Shown here piece by piece: positions 8,167-18,416 of a DNA stretch of 44,611 nucleotides. The notes beneath the pieces are model-generated. The model was not told the DNA's origin. It did not search any database and saw nothing but the letters and a program-made list of their open reading frames with translations. Within the stretch, counting starts at the first letter, position 1; every line of letters begins with the position of its first letter. The DNA is from a bacterium. GTDB lineage: Bacteria; Patescibacteria; Dojkabacteria; JAKAPS01; JAJZLI01. The stretch lies in NCBI GenBank assembly GCA_021809565.1, contig JAJZKG010000006.1, positions 1 through 44,611 of the forward strand, given 5' to 3'. A program made the translations under genes and the position numbers.

Positions 8167-8679
8167 ATGTTAATATCAAAAGATACTATTAAATCAAAAA
8201 ACTTAATTTCCAGTTATATTAATTATGATATACAGACACAACAAGCTGGGTTCGATTTTACTGTTGAGAAAATATATAGCTGGACAGGGAAAGGTTCTTT
8301 AGATTTTGATAATACTAATAGGGTTTTACCAAAAATATCTGAAATAAAAAGCACTGATGGTTGGTATGATCTTAAGAAAGGTAATTACATGGTTGAATTT
8401 AAAGAGAAGCTTGATATTCCATATAATATAGCAGGATATATTATATCACGTACCTCTCTAAATAGATCTGGAGCAGCAATTATAGCGGGTCTTATTGATC
8501 CAGGATATCAAGGTTATATAACGACAATACTTGAAGTTTTAAATAAAAATGGGATTAACATTAAGAAGGGAGCGAGAATTGCCCAAAGTATATATTTTAG
8601 TACAGATTCTGCAGATTTAGATAATATTTATAATGGTTTTTACAAAAAAAAGTCAATAAAAAAAATACATAACATTTAA
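8167..8679 (+). CDS. dUTPase of the dCTP-deaminase-like (archaeal) type
   Basis: Predicted to hydrolyse dUTP to dUMP and pyrophosphate, keeping uracil out of DNA and feeding thymidylate synthesis. From the ATG at 8167 the 170-residue protein begins MLISKDTI, as in archaeal DCD-like dUTPases; the frame is open further upstream but overlaps the rhodanese gene. Key parts are the N-terminal QQAGFDFTVEKIYSW, GWYDLKKGNYMVEF, the SRTSLNRSGAAI helix with its nucleotide-binding Arg-Ser, and DPGYQGYITTILEV followed by KGARIAQ. The canonical bacterial trimeric dUTPase motifs are absent. A second member of the superfamily (dcd, 37183-37740) carries the bifunctional signature, so the two overlap in function. 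It shares a TTAA stop with the convergent downstream gene. Confidence 0.82.
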   Translation: MLISKDTIKSKNLISSYINYDIQTQQAGFDFTVEKIYSWTGKGSLDFDNTNRVLPKISEIKSTDGWYDLKKGNYMVEFKEKLDIPYNIAGYIISRTSLNRSGAAIIAGLIDPGYQGYITTILEVLNKNGINIKKGARIAQSIYFSTDSADLDNIYNGFYKKKSIKKIHNI

Positions 8680-9206
8680 CCAGAGGAAAGAGTTATATTA
8701 TTCACAAAATATTTTCCATTAATTTTTTGTAGATATATATTAAAATATTCTATTGAACCATTATAATTACCATACACAACGAAATATCCAGCAAAACTTT
8801 GATAAAAATGTATACTTGAAGGGAAGCCTGGTATACCAAGACTCTGTTTTATATCTTTAGCATAATTTGAATTTTGATATTGAGCAATCATAGTATTCTG
8901 AAATGATTGGGTAATATATGACCCAAGATTATCATTCAACCCATTAGAAGTTGATAGTATTGTATAAAATTTTTGAACAAAAGATTCTTCAATATTCTTA
9001 TTAATTTTTTTCTGTTTTATAGTGACAGTTTTTCTAGTAGAATTTAAGGAAATCGAAGATTGAGAATGGTAAAGGTGAATATTCTTAACATAAGGGAAAA
9101 CTGTATTAATGATAACTATGATAAAGAAAATACCAATAGTTAGGAAGAGTATGAATTCTATAATAAATGATATAGTATACGAATTTTTTAAAATTTTATC
9201 ACCCAT
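8676..9206 (-). CDS. Membrane-anchored protein of unknown function
   Basis: I do not recognise this 176-residue protein. It has one N-terminal membrane segment (about 11-36, FIIEFILFLTIGIFFIIVII), a basic linker and an outside domain ending in alternating hydrophobic strands (YFVVYGNYNGSIEYFNIYL, then NGKYFVNNITL). The helical first half and the ng-K-Y/W-x-V-N ending are reminiscent of NTF2-like domains, but this is only a guess. I chose the ATG at 9206 because TATAAT ends 6 nt upstream of it. The frame could extend 10 codons to an ATG at 9236. The stop overlaps the convergent dUTPase stop in a shared TTAA. Confidence 0.65.
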   Translation of the reverse strand: MGDKILKNSYTISFIIEFILFLTIGIFFIIVIINTVFPYVKNIHLYHSQSSISLNSTRKTVTIKQKKINKNIEESFVQKFYTILSTSNGLNDNLGSYITQSFQNTMIAQYQNSNYAKDIKQSLGIPGFPSSIHFYQSFAGYFVVYGNYNGSIEYFNIYLQKINGKYFVNNITLSSG

Positions 9207-9212
9207 TATTTT

Positions 9213-9218
9213 ATTATA
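9213..9218 (-). promoter_or_regulatory. -10 box of the anchored unknown gene (leaderless)
   Basis: On the minus strand TATAAT is followed by AAAATA and the ATG at 9206. The spacing is the same as for uvrB and the BI-1 gene. Confidence 0.55.
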
Positions 9219-9271
9219 TAAAAATATAATAAACAATGAAAGTATTAAGCTTAACTCTAGTCAGATTAAAT

Positions 9272-9345
9272 CGGTTGCGAACGGATTCGAACCGTCGATC
9301 TTCTCCGTGACAGGGAGACATGTTAGACCACTACACCACGCAACC
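9272..9345 (-). tRNA. tRNA-Asp (anticodon GTC)
   Basis: A 74-nt cloverleaf on the minus strand: acceptor GGTTGCG/CGCAACC, anticodon arm TCTCC-CTGTCAC-GGAGA, T arm with loop TTCGAAT. The discriminator is G, as expected for Asp. No CCA is encoded. Confidence 0.94.
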
Positions 9346-9409
9346 TTAAATATAGGTTAAATTATTATCATAAGAACAAGAGAATTATTGCATAATTGAA
9401 GGATAAAAA

Positions 9410-9931
9410 TCAACTTTCAACATATATTACAGGGAATCCATTATTTTGTATGGTATGTCTATAATTAATATCTAAAAAATAGTAGTGATTGTTATATAGG
9501 ACTACATAATAATTACTTAAACTGTGAGGAGATGAGAAATCTATACTGATATTTGATAAATGCTTTTGTATTTGTGGATATATACTTGATAGAGGAGTAC
9601 ATTTATTGCTTGCATTAGAGTATACAGGGTAACATGAAGGTACGCTTCCTTTTACACCATTAATAGAAGTCTGTGTAAATGAAGATACACTACTGATATG
9701 CAGTTTGTTATATCTAGGAGTGGATAAAAAAGCAGTTCTTATTGTATTTAAATTTTGCATAATTTGTTCATCAAGGGAGATTCTATATATGTTATTATTA
9801 CTCGTTAGAGGTTTTTCAACATTATATATATATACTGGGTGAGACTTTTGATACAAAATAAAATAAATCAATACCCCTGTTATTACAATATATATAAAAA
9901 CAAGTCCACTAATTATATATTTTTTGTTCAT
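9410..9931 (-). CDS. Membrane-anchored protein of unknown function
   Basis: Unrecognised 173-residue protein with a short basic N-terminus, one membrane segment (about 6-27, IISGLVFIYIVITGVLIYFI) and a Ser/Asn/Tyr-rich outside domain. That domain contains two cysteines 12 residues apart (about 110 and 122; CYPVYSNASNKC) that could form a disulfide. Its start overlaps the stop of the upstream gene in an ATGA arrangement (9928-9931), so translation is probably coupled. The pair may act together at the cell surface. No homologue is apparent by eye. Confidence 0.7.
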   Translation of the reverse strand: MNKKYIISGLVFIYIVITGVLIYFILYQKSHPVYIYNVEKPLTSNNNIYRISLDEQIMQNLNTIRTAFLSTPRYNKLHISSVSSFTQTSINGVKGSVPSCYPVYSNASNKCTPLSSIYPQIQKHLSNISIDFSSPHSLSNYYVVLYNNHYYFLDINYRHTIQNNGFPVIYVES

Positions 9932-10995
9932 TTTTTACTTGATGTGGTTCCAGATCCAGAAGATTTAGTTCCAGTTGATGATGAAGTAGGTTTAGAACCG
10001 GATACTGTTGTAGTCTTTGCTGGAGCAGTAACATTAAATGGTGCATTAAAATTACTCATTGATATACCAAAATACAATGTTGTAGGAGTTTGACCTGTAA
10101 CTGAAAATTTAACTGATTCTTGATATATCTTATTATCTGCAACACCAACCCATTCATCAACAGTTATAGTCTTTGAGGATATAATACTTTGCATATTTGA
10201 CATTCCTGACAATGATTCCAATGCCTTAGAAAGATTTATAGAGGAAAAATCAGCCTTAGGATAAGTAACCTGATATTTGGTAACAGATGTACCATTAAGT
10301 ATTTCATTACCATCCATAGCAACAGTAAGAGTATTAATATTAGGCATAGTTGATTGATTAGTAAGATCCTCCAAAAAATTAAACTGTGGTTTTGGTAGTG
10401 TAACCCACTGATTCAATTTTATACCTGTATTTAAGACAGAAGGAAACTTAGAAAAATTTAAATACATTTTGTTATTTGTCTGTATTACTTGACCATCAAT
10501 ATTAAAAGCTGATTTAGAGCTAGATATTTTTTCTGCAAGAGATGATTGAAGTTGCACATTTTTAGGATTTGAAAAATCTACATTCCCGGAGAATGATTGT
10601 GCAATATTACCGCTAGTTGTAGATGAACCTGCAGAATCAAGTGCAAAATTAACATTAAAATGATATCCAGTAACATTTTGTTCTGAAGTAGTAGTCTTAG
10701 GTAATATATTCTGTGCTGACCTATCTAGGTTTGATAATATAGGAACTTTATCTATAACAGGAGAAACTCCAGGGATATATGTACCAAAATTATACATAAT
10801 GAAGAACAAGGCTACAATAATAACAAACAGTACCAAAACAATTGTAGATACAATCACTTTTGGTCTTTGTTCCTTATTAGAAAATGCTGACTTGGAATAT
10901 AGTTTGCTAGCTAAAGACCTCTTTTCTTGAGATTTTACTTCCACTACGTCTGCAACATTGTCTGTGCTTGTTTTATCTTTTGCAAATTTTGCCAT
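9928..10995 (-). CDS. Membrane-anchored protein with large extracytoplasmic beta-rich domain, unknown function
   Basis: Unrecognised 355-residue protein. About 48 cytoplasmic residues are followed by one membrane segment (about 49-70, VSTIVLVLFVIIVALFFIMY), an outside domain (about 100-325) of alternating beta-type segments, and a low-complexity Ser/Thr/Gly/Lys tail (about 330-355). Features such as NVQLQSSLAEK, NNKMYLNF, YQVTYPKADFSS and ITVDEWVGVADNKIYQESVKF resemble the half-barrel layout of LolA/LppX-type lipid-carrier domains. That is inference from pattern only. It heads a two-gene unit with the 9410-9931 gene, divergent from uvrB across 148 nt. A candidate TATAAA box lies 8 nt before the ATG. 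Confidence 0.72.
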   Translation of the reverse strand: MAKFAKDKTSTDNVADVVEVKSQEKRSLASKLYSKSAFSNKEQRPKVIVSTIVLVLFVIIVALFFIMYNFGTYIPGVSPVIDKVPILSNLDRSAQNILPKTTTSEQNVTGYHFNVNFALDSAGSSTTSGNIAQSFSGNVDFSNPKNVQLQSSLAEKISSSKSAFNIDGQVIQTNNKMYLNFSKFPSVLNTGIKLNQWVTLPKPQFNFLEDLTNQSTMPNINTLTVAMDGNEILNGTSVTKYQVTYPKADFSSINLSKALESLSGMSNMQSIISSKTITVDEWVGVADNKIYQESVKFSVTGQTPTTLYFGISMSNFNAPFNVTAPAKTTTVSGSKPTSSSTGTKSSGSGTTSSKK

Positions 10996-11128
10996 TACAT
11001 TCTTTTATAATACTACACAATGATATATAAATATTAAGAATATGTCAAATCCATGCAATACATATAGATATAAAATATTATTTAAATTTCTACAAATATG
11101 TTTATTTTAATATAAAATTTGATAACTA

Positions 11129-11137
11129 TGATAAAAT
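11129..11137 (+). promoter_or_regulatory. Extended -10 promoter of uvrB (leaderless)
   Basis: TGATAAAAT is followed by AAACTA and then the uvrB ATG at 11144. The predicted first transcribed base is the A of the start codon. There is no Shine-Dalgarno site, and no LexA-like palindrome was recognised nearby. Confidence 0.65.
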
Positions 11138-11143
11138 AAACTA

Positions 11144-13162
11144 ATGAAACCATCAAAATCTAATAACAAATTTAACCTTATATCTAAATATAAACCCGAA
11201 GGCGATCAACCAATGGCAATAGAAAAATTAACATTAGGTATAAAAGAAGGAGCTAAAAATCAAACTTTAATGGGTGTAACAGGATCCGGGAAAACCTTCG
11301 TAATGTCTAACGTAATAGCAAATATCGGAAAACCAACACTTGTAATTGCCCATAATAAAACTCTAGCTGCACAGCTAGCTTCTGAGTTTAAAAATTATTT
11401 CCCTAATAACGCTGTTGCTTATTTTGTTTCATATTATGATTATTATCAGCCAGAAGCTTATATACCAACAAAAGATATGTATATTGAAAAAGAAACTAGG
11501 GTAAATGAGGAGATCGAAAAATATAGGAATAAAGCAACACAGTTTTTACAATCCAGAAATGATGTCATTATAGTATCATCTGTATCATGTATTTATGGTT
11601 TGGGTTCTCCAGATGAATACAATGAGTTGAAAATATTAATATCTAGAAAGGACAAAATAAAACGACATGAACTTTTTACCCTTCTAAATAATATTCAATA
11701 TTCAAGAAATGATATAGAGTATCAAAGAGGAACTTTTAGAGTAAAGGGAGATATAATTGAAATTTTTCCACCTTATGAAGAAAACATTATAAGAATTGAG
11801 ATGTTTGATGATGAAATTGAATCAATTACACTTATTGATCCTCTAACCAGATCTGTCATTGAAAACTATAGTGAAATTTATATTTATCCAGCTAAACATT
11901 ATCTTGTAAAGGATGAAAAAATTAAAAAAGCAATTATCAATATAAGACAAGAAATGAAAGATAGGGTTAATTATTTCAAAAATAATAATCAATTGGTTGA
12001 AGCCCAAAGATTAGAACAAAGAGTAAAATTCGACCTTGAAATGATAGAAGAAATGGGTTATTGCCAAGGAATTGAAAATTACTCCAGACATTTAGAGGGT
12101 AGAGTTCAAGGATCAGCACCATACACACTTCTAGATTTTTTTCCAAAAGATTATTTGTTGATAATAGATGAAAGTCATATGACAGTACCTCAAATAAGAG
12201 GTATGTATAAAGGAGATTATGCACGAAAAAAAACATTGGTAGATTATGGGTTTAGATTACCTTCAGCAATAGATAATAGACCTTTAAGATTTGATGAATT
12301 TCAGAAAAAAATTAATCAGGTAATATATGTATCAGCCACACCAAATGATTTTGAAGTAAATATATCTAGTATTAATACAAAAAATATAAAAGGATATCCA
12401 AACAGTGGTATTGTAGAACAAATCATAAGACCGACAAAATTGGTAGATCCAATAATAGAGGTAAGACCAACAAAAAATCAGATTGATGATATAAAAAGAG
12501 AAATAGACAAAAGAATAAACAATAAAGAAAGAACTATAGTGATAACTCTAACCAAAAAAATGGCAGAGGAATTATCTAAGTATTTTGAAGATCATAATTT
12601 AAAAACGCAATATCTTCACAGTGAAATACATACAATTGAAAGAACAGAGATATTACAAGATCTAAGACTAGGTACTTATGATGTACTTGTTGGTATAAAT
12701 CTTTTGAGAGAAGGACTTGATCTTCCTGAAGTTTCATTAATGATAATACTTGATGCAGACAAGGAAGGATTTCTAAGATCAAAACAAAGTTTAATTCAGA
12801 CAATGGGTAGAGTATCAAGACATGTTAGTGGTAATGTAATAATGTATGCAGATATAATGACTGATTCTATGAAAGGGGCAATAAAGGAAACTACAAGAAG
12901 AAGAAATATTCAGTTGGCTTATAATAAAAAATATGGATTCAAACCACTAGGTATAACAAAAAGTATAGATACACAACTTGAAAGATCTAATAACAGTAGG
13001 GACAAAGATTTGAATCTTAATGAAATTTCTGATACAACATATCTAGACACAAAGGATATAGTAGCTAAACTCAAAAAACAGATGAAAAAATATTCTGATA
13101 ATATGGAGTTTGAGAAAGCAGCCTCAATAAGAGATAAGATTAGAGAAATTAAACTGACTTAA
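11144..13162 (+). CDS. uvrB: Excinuclease ABC subunit B
   Basis: Damage-verification helicase of nucleotide excision repair, loaded by UvrA and needed for UvrC incision. The 672 residues match the family length. Walker A is GVTGSGKTF (about 44-52). The beta-hairpin region that inserts at the lesion reads SYYDYYQPEAYIP (about 95-107). The Walker B/DEAD-like box is DESH (about 344-347). The C-terminal helicase motif VGINLLREGLDLPEVSL and the QTMGRVSRH motif VI are intact. The C-terminal UVR motif (NMEFEKAASIRDKIREI) binds UvrA or UvrC. It is followed after 12 nt by the LCP gene; uvrA lies about 2.4 kb downstream on the same strand. Confidence 0.98.
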   Translation: MKPSKSNNKFNLISKYKPEGDQPMAIEKLTLGIKEGAKNQTLMGVTGSGKTFVMSNVIANIGKPTLVIAHNKTLAAQLASEFKNYFPNNAVAYFVSYYDYYQPEAYIPTKDMYIEKETRVNEEIEKYRNKATQFLQSRNDVIIVSSVSCIYGLGSPDEYNELKILISRKDKIKRHELFTLLNNIQYSRNDIEYQRGTFRVKGDIIEIFPPYEENIIRIEMFDDEIESITLIDPLTRSVIENYSEIYIYPAKHYLVKDEKIKKAIINIRQEMKDRVNYFKNNNQLVEAQRLEQRVKFDLEMIEEMGYCQGIENYSRHLEGRVQGSAPYTLLDFFPKDYLLIIDESHMTVPQIRGMYKGDYARKKTLVDYGFRLPSAIDNRPLRFDEFQKKINQVIYVSATPNDFEVNISSINTKNIKGYPNSGIVEQIIRPTKLVDPIIEVRPTKNQIDDIKREIDKRINNKERTIVITLTKKMAEELSKYFEDHNLKTQYLHSEIHTIERTEILQDLRLGTYDVLVGINLLREGLDLPEVSLMIILDADKEGFLRSKQSLIQTMGRVSRHVSGNVIMYADIMTDSMKGAIKETTRRRNIQLAYNKKYGFKPLGITKSIDTQLERSNNSRDKDLNLNEISDTTYLDTKDIVAKLKKQMKKYSDNMEFEKAASIRDKIREIKLT

Positions 13163-13174
13163 GATTTAATTATC

Positions 13175-14290
13175 ATGGTAATAGATTTTGACAATTTAAA
13201 ATCTGGGCAGCATCAAGACTATCGGGATATACGGCATCAAGACTCGAGATCATCAACAATGAAACCACTTAAAAGAAAAAAAAGGGGCTGGTTAGGTTGT
13301 TTATCCATTTTTGTAATATTCGTGCTAATTATATTTCTCCTACTTTTAAAATCGGGATATCTCCAGGTAATTTCTGATTTATTTCAAATAACCGGAAATA
13401 CTATAAAACAAACAAAAGTAGAGCAAACACTAAAATACAAATACAACACTAGTAATACATTTACAAACATTCTTATCCTTGGTTCTGATTCAGATGCAAA
13501 ATTTAACCCTAACCAACTACTTACTCAGACTATGATGATAGCAAGTATAAACCCATCAACAAAAAAGTTTTATCTGATATCAATCCCTCGTGATTTTTGG
13601 ATAAAAATACCAGGTTATACTCTGAACGGAGGATATTCAAAATTTGACACTGTATCAGAGATTGGAGGGATACAATTAACAAGACAAGTGGTTGAACAAT
13701 ATTTCAGGATAAAAATAGATTACTACGCATGGATTGGGTTAAATGGTTTTATAAATGTCATAAATAAATTTGGAGGAGTCTATGTAACACCTACTCATCC
13801 TGTTATGGACTGGGCATATCCTAATGATTTAACTGGGAACCCTCAACTAATCAATAACCTTATAAATCTATATATCTCTCCAGCCCCTCAATACATGAAC
13901 GGATTTAGAACTCTAGAATATGTGAGATCTAGACATGGTGATTTACAGGGAGATTTTGGGAGAGCAAAAAGACAACAACAAATTCTGACTATTTTAAAGA
14001 AGAAACTAGAAACTACTACAACAATATCTGCTATTCCATCTTTATTCAACTCACTTACACAATATGTAAGAACAGATATGACTATTCCTGATATAATTTC
14101 TCTTGCTGGAATGGCAAAAAGTATGGGGTCAACACCAATACAATCTATAATACTATCTCCTCCTAAATATTCATCTTTATCTACAACTACGAATTATGAC
14201 AAAACAACTGGACAATATATTACACAGGATATAGTGAAACCTAATTGGACTGCAATTAATAATTTATTCTCAAAGCTATATGGAAACTAA
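13175..14290 (+). CDS. LytR-CpsA-Psr (LCP) family envelope glycopolymer ligase
   Basis: LCP enzymes transfer undecaprenyl-linked glycopolymers to peptidoglycan outside the membrane. The 371-residue protein has a basic cytoplasmic tail, one membrane segment (about 45-63) and the LCP domain: FTNILILGSDSD (about 92-103), TQTMMIASINPSTKKFYLIS with PRDFWIKIPG (about 124-155), and the C-terminal catalytic Arg cluster LEYVRSRHGDLQGDFGRAKRQQQ (about 248-270). The Asp and Arg residues that bind the lipid pyrophosphate and Mg are present. It starts 12 nt after uvrB and overlaps the next gene by 11 nt, so the two are likely coupled. Its location between uvrB and uvrA has no obvious functional meaning. 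Confidence 0.92.
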   Translation: MVIDFDNLKSGQHQDYRDIRHQDSRSSTMKPLKRKKRGWLGCLSIFVIFVLIIFLLLLKSGYLQVISDLFQITGNTIKQTKVEQTLKYKYNTSNTFTNILILGSDSDAKFNPNQLLTQTMMIASINPSTKKFYLISIPRDFWIKIPGYTLNGGYSKFDTVSEIGGIQLTRQVVEQYFRIKIDYYAWIGLNGFINVINKFGGVYVTPTHPVMDWAYPNDLTGNPQLINNLINLYISPAPQYMNGFRTLEYVRSRHGDLQGDFGRAKRQQQILTILKKKLETTTTISAIPSLFNSLTQYVRTDMTIPDIISLAGMAKSMGSTPIQSIILSPPKYSSLSTTTNYDKTTGQYITQDIVKPNWTAINNLFSKLYGN

Positions 14291-15458
14291 TACAATGGAT
14301 TATAAGAATTACAGAAGAAATACAATAAATAAAAAACATATATTTAAGATTAAGTATATTTTTCTAATCCTAGTAGTTGTTATTTTTGTTTATTTAGTTA
14401 TAAGGTATTTCAGTTTGTTATCGGCAATATTGAATCCAAAATCACTTCAATCATATAATACTAAAACTGTTAACCTAACAAATGCCTATAATTTAAAAGG
14501 TAGACTATATTTTGTAAAAAATAACAATTTGTGGGAAATCACAGGGAAAAAAGTAAAGCAGGTCACTTATACAAATGATGTATCCGATATAGCAATTTCT
14601 AAGAATGGTCAGAAAGTAGCATATATACACTTTCATACTAATTTCTCAAATCTATATCAAATGAATATAAATGGTACAGGTATAACTAGGGTAGTGAATT
14701 GGAGGGACCCAAATATTAATAATGAGCTATGGTCAGCTACACCTACATATTCACCAAATGGTCAGTATATAGCATATTTAACAAATTTAGAAAAGATTTT
14801 TACTGGAGTAGATATAGCAGGAATGGGAATATTCCAAATATCCGCAAATAAGACTTATCAATCTCCAGACCAACAAATATCAGGACCAAATTATTATGGA
14901 GAAACTGATCTTGTTAATCCAAACCCATTTACAGGAGGTGATGCAGGAGTTACATGGCCTAATTCTAATTTTATTTTATATACAAGTTATATATATTGGA
15001 CTGCAAATCTTGCTCAACCAGATTCACAAATAATGCTTTATGATTTTCAGACTGGTCAATCATATCCTGTTACTCCATTAAAATCAGAAGCTATGCAACC
15101 AAGATTGTCTCCTAATGGTAAATATTTAGCATTTTTAGAGAGAAAAGGTAATAATAATGCAAATTTATATACCATGCAATTTAATTTACAAAATATATTA
15201 ACACATACAGAAACTTCTAGTTTTACAACTTATAAAAAAACCTTACAAACTGTTTATGTTGGGATGGAATCTCATCCTACATGGTCTCCTTCAGGTAATA
15301 GTCTTGCATTTATGACATTAAGTAATAATTCTTTTGATATTGCGGTAATCAAAGTAACTGTTAATCATAAAACAAATAAACTGAATTTTTCAGATTTACA
15401 ACACGTTACACGTGGAAGTACTTTAGATTCAACATCTAAAATGTATTGGTTAAATTAA
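14280..15458 (+). CDS. Membrane-anchored TolB-like (PD40) beta-propeller protein
   Basis: This 392-residue protein has a basic N-terminus, one membrane segment (about 25-48, [15 protein letters not shown]) and an outside domain of repeated propeller blades. Each blade follows the TolB/PD40 scheme (P-x-x-S-P-N/S-G-x-x-x-A-F/Y). Examples are [41 protein letters not shown] and [14 protein letters not shown]. The first ATG lies inside the LCP gene; a second in-frame ATG at 14295 comes just after the LCP stop and is a possible alternative. The overlap suggests it works with the LCP ligase at the wall, perhaps as a scaffold. That pairing is inference. Ligand and partners are unknown. Confidence 0.82.
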   Translation: METNTMDYKNYRRNTINKKHIFKIKYIFLILVVVIFVYLVIRYFSLLSAILNPKSLQSYNTKTVNLTNAYNLKGRLYFVKNNNLWEITGKKVKQVTYTNDVSDIAISKNGQKVAYIHFHTNFSNLYQMNINGTGITRVVNWRDPNINNELWSATPTYSPNGQYIAYLTNLEKIFTGVDIAGMGIFQISANKTYQSPDQQISGPNYYGETDLVNPNPFTGGDAGVTWPNSNFILYTSYIYWTANLAQPDSQIMLYDFQTGQSYPVTPLKSEAMQPRLSPNGKYLAFLERKGNNNANLYTMQFNLQNILTHTETSSFTTYKKTLQTVYVGMESHPTWSPSGNSLAFMTLSNNSFDIAVIKVTVNHKTNKLNFSDLQHVTRGSTLDSTSKMYWLN

Positions 15459-15510
15459 CTTTTGCAATTAATATAACTATTTATAAAAATGGAATATAGG
15501 ATATGTTTTG

Positions 15511-15519
15511 TGATAGAAT
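15511..15519 (+). promoter_or_regulatory. Extended -10 promoter of uvrA
   Basis: TGATAGAAT would start transcription near 15526. That is downstream of the GTG at 15522 and about 38 nt before the ATG at 15564, so it argues for the later uvrA start. The leader contains AATCTAGATC, a relative of the GATCTAGATC palindrome seen elsewhere in the window. Confidence 0.5.
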
Positions 15520-15563
15520 AGGTGGAATCTAGATCAGTAGAACCTAAATCAGATTTCTCATTT

Positions 15564-18401
15564 ATGGACAAGATAATAATAAAAGGAGCCAAAGAGCATA
15601 ATTTAAAGAATGTTGATGTTGATATACCAAAAGGAAAACTTGTTGTTATTACAGGAGTTTCTGGATCAGGAAAATCATCCCTAGCATTTGATACTATATA
15701 TGCAGAAGGACAAAGAAGATATGTTGAATCACTATCATCATATGCAAGACAATTTCTAGGGGTTATGGAGAAGCCTAATGTAGAATATATAGATGGACTG
15801 TCTCCTGCAATTTCAATAGATCAAAAAACTGCAAGTAGAAACCCTAGATCTACTGTGGGCACAATAACAGAGATATATGATTATCTAAGATTATTATATT
15901 CAAAAATAGGTATACCTTATTGTCCCAATTGTAATGTAAGAATTGAAAGCCAAACAATTGAACAAATAGTTGATACAGTATGGAAAATTAAAGATAAAAA
16001 AATTCTAATATTATCTCCCATAATTAAAAATAAAAAGGGAGAATATAAGGAGCTATTATTATCACTTTTTAAAAAAGGTTATCAGAGAGCAAGGATTGAC
16101 AAGAAACTTGTTTCTTTAGATGAAGAAATAGAATTATCAAGGTATAAAATTCATAATATAGAACTTGTTATAGACAGAGTAATAATAAAGAGTGATGATA
16201 ATGATAGTAAGGAAACTAGAACAAGAATTTCTGAATCCATAGAGAATGCAGTAAATCTATCTGAGGGTGAAATTATAATTAATAATATAGATGACAATAC
16301 AGATATATTATTTTCTGAAAATTTATCTTGTCCAAAATGTGGTCTGGCAATTCCTGAAATTCAACCAAATTTATTCTCTTTCAACTCTCCTTATGGAGCA
16401 TGTGAACAATGTGGTGGGCTAGGAATGCTAAAAATCATAGATATAGAGACTATCTATAATCCTAATCTTACCATAATGGAAGGGGCTATCTATCCTATGA
16501 ATCATGAAATAACAAATTATGAGAACTCTTGGATAATTAAAATACTGGAAGAAGTGTCACTAGCAGAAAACATACCTCTTACTACAGTATTTTCTAAATA
16601 CACTGAAAGAGAAAAAAGTCTATTATTTTATGGTACAGGAAATACAAAGTATGAAATATCATACAAACCAAAATTTAAAAGTAGAAGAAAATATAATGTA
16701 GAATTTCATGGAATAATAGAATATCTCAAAGATAAATATGAGAATGGATCTGATCAAAAAAAGAGAGAGATTGAAGAATATATGATAGAAAAGGTTTGTA
16801 ATCTTTGTAATGGTGCACGATTAAATAAGTATGCACAGAATGTAAGAATAAATAATGACCCTATAAATAAAGTTAGTCAAATATCTATTGATAATTTTCT
16901 ACAATGGTTGGATATTAGTAAAAAAAATTTAGATGAAAACAAAACATTTATATCCAAACAAATATTTCAAGAGATAGAAGCAAGAATAAAATTCCTTTCT
17001 TCAGTTGGAGTAGGTTACTTGTCTTTGTCACGTTCATCAAGGACATTAGCAGGAGGAGAAGCTCAAAGGATAAGACTTGCATCTCAAATAGGATCTAGAT
17101 TATCAGGAATTCTATATGTACTTGATGAACCTTCAATTGGTCTACACCAAAAAGATAATTTGAAATTAATATCTACTCTTAAAGATTTACGCGATTTAGG
17201 TAACAGTGTAATTGTGGTTGAACATGATAAAGAAACAATGGAGAATGCAGATTTTATAATAGATATGGGTAAAGGAGCTGGCATCATGGGTGGTCAAGTT
17301 ATATCACAAGGCACCTATGATGAAATTAAAAAGGATATAAATTCAATAACTGGGGAATATTTAAATGGTACAAAAAAAATTGAGACTCCTAAAAAATATA
17401 GACCTATATCAGATTTTATTACAGTTGAAGGTGCTAAAGAGCACAATTTGAAAAATATAACAGTAAATATCCCATTAGGTGCATTAACAATAGTAACTGG
17501 AGTATCTGGATCAGGAAAGAGTACCCTTATAAATGATATTTTATATCCATATTTATCTAATGTGATCTATCATACTAAAAAAGAAGTAGGTGAGCATGAA
17601 GACATTAAAGGAACAGAGAAGATAAATAAGGTTATTGATATTGATCAATCACCTATTGGGAGAACCCCAAGATCTAATCCTGCTACATATACCAATATGT
17701 TTACAATAATAAGAGATATATTTTCAAAAACTAGAGAATCAAAAATAAGAGGTTATAAGGCAGGACGATTCAGTTTTAATGTCAAAGGTGGAAGATGTGA
17801 GAATTGTAAGGGTGATGGAATTATAAAGATAGAGATGCAATTTCTTCCTGATGTATATGTTACATGTGATGTATGTAAAGGTAAAAGATATAACAAAGAG
17901 GCATTATCAATAACATATAAAGGTAAAAATATAGCAGAAATATTAGATATGACTATAAGTGAGGGCATATTATTTTTTGATAATATCCACTCAATTAAAG
18001 TAAAATTAGAAACATTAAATAGTGTAGGGCTGGGTTATATGAAATTGGGACAACCTGCAACAACACTTTCTGGTGGAGAATCTCAAAGAATAAAATTAGC
18101 TACTGAACTTTCAAGAAAAGCTACTGGTAAAACATTATATATTCTTGATGAACCTACAACTGGACTACATTTTGATGATATAAAAAAACTTCTAATAGTT
18201 ATAAATGGATTAGTAGATCAAGGCAACTCTGTAGTTATAATAGAACATAATATGGATGTCATTAAAATGGCTGATTGGATAATAGATTTAGGAAAGGATG
18301 GAGGAGAAAATGGAGGTAACTTAATATTTGAAGGTAGGATTCAGGATTTATTAAAAGAAAAAAAGAGTTATACAGGAGAATTTTTAAAAAAATATATATA
18401 G
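15564..18401 (+). CDS. uvrA: Excinuclease ABC subunit A
   Basis: Damage-sensing ABC ATPase dimer of nucleotide excision repair. It has two ABC modules: Walker [10 protein letters not shown] near the N-terminus and GVSGSGKST in the second half, with signatures [12 protein letters not shown] and [12 protein letters not shown]. Zinc ligands are visible as CPKCG/CEQCGG in the first module and [16 protein letters not shown] in the second. The protein begins [17 protein letters not shown] when read from the ATG at 15564, as in other UvrA proteins, giving 945 residues. The frame extends 14 codons upstream to a GTG at 15522, but the promoter position makes that start less likely. Its 3' end nearly abuts the convergent mutL gene. 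Confidence 0.97.
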   Translation: MDKIIIKGAKEHNLKNVDVDIPKGKLVVITGVSGSGKSSLAFDTIYAEGQRRYVESLSSYARQFLGVMEKPNVEYIDGLSPAISIDQKTASRNPRSTVGTITEIYDYLRLLYSKIGIPYCPNCNVRIESQTIEQIVDTVWKIKDKKILILSPIIKNKKGEYKELLLSLFKKGYQRARIDKKLVSLDEEIELSRYKIHNIELVIDRVIIKSDDNDSKETRTRISESIENAVNLSEGEIIINNIDDNTDILFSENLSCPKCGLAIPEIQPNLFSFNSPYGACEQCGGLGMLKIIDIETIYNPNLTIMEGAIYPMNHEITNYENSWIIKILEEVSLAENIPLTTVFSKYTEREKSLLFYGTGNTKYEISYKPKFKSRRKYNVEFHGIIEYLKDKYENGSDQKKREIEEYMIEKVCNLCNGARLNKYAQNVRINNDPINKVSQISIDNFLQWLDISKKNLDENKTFISKQIFQEIEARIKFLSSVGVGYLSLSRSSRTLAGGEAQRIRLASQIGSRLSGILYVLDEPSIGLHQKDNLKLISTLKDLRDLGNSVIVVEHDKETMENADFIIDMGKGAGIMGGQVISQGTYDEIKKDINSITGEYLNGTKKIETPKKYRPISDFITVEGAKEHNLKNITVNIPLGALTIVTGVSGSGKSTLINDILYPYLSNVIYHTKKEVGEHEDIKGTEKINKVIDIDQSPIGRTPRSNPATYTNMFTIIRDIFSKTRESKIRGYKAGRFSFNVKGGRCENCKGDGIIKIEMQFLPDVYVTCDVCKGKRYNKEALSITYKGKNIAEILDMTISEGILFFDNIHSIKVKLETLNSVGLGYMKLGQPATTLSGGESQRIKLATELSRKATGKTLYILDEPTTGLHFDDIKKLLIVINGLVDQGNSVVIIEHNMDVIKMADWIIDLGKDGGENGGNLIFEGRIQDLLKEKKSYTGEFLKKYI

Positions 18402-18416
18402 TACAAAAAAAATAAA

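Noticed and set aside
15522..15563. GTG start for UvrA
   Set aside because: The extended -10 box ends only 2 nt upstream, so the GTG would precede the transcript. The ATG at 15564 gives the canonical MDKI start.
18402..18416. Intrinsic terminator between uvrA and mutL
   Set aside because: Only A-rich sequence is present, with no stem. I found no convincing hairpin-plus-T terminator in the window.
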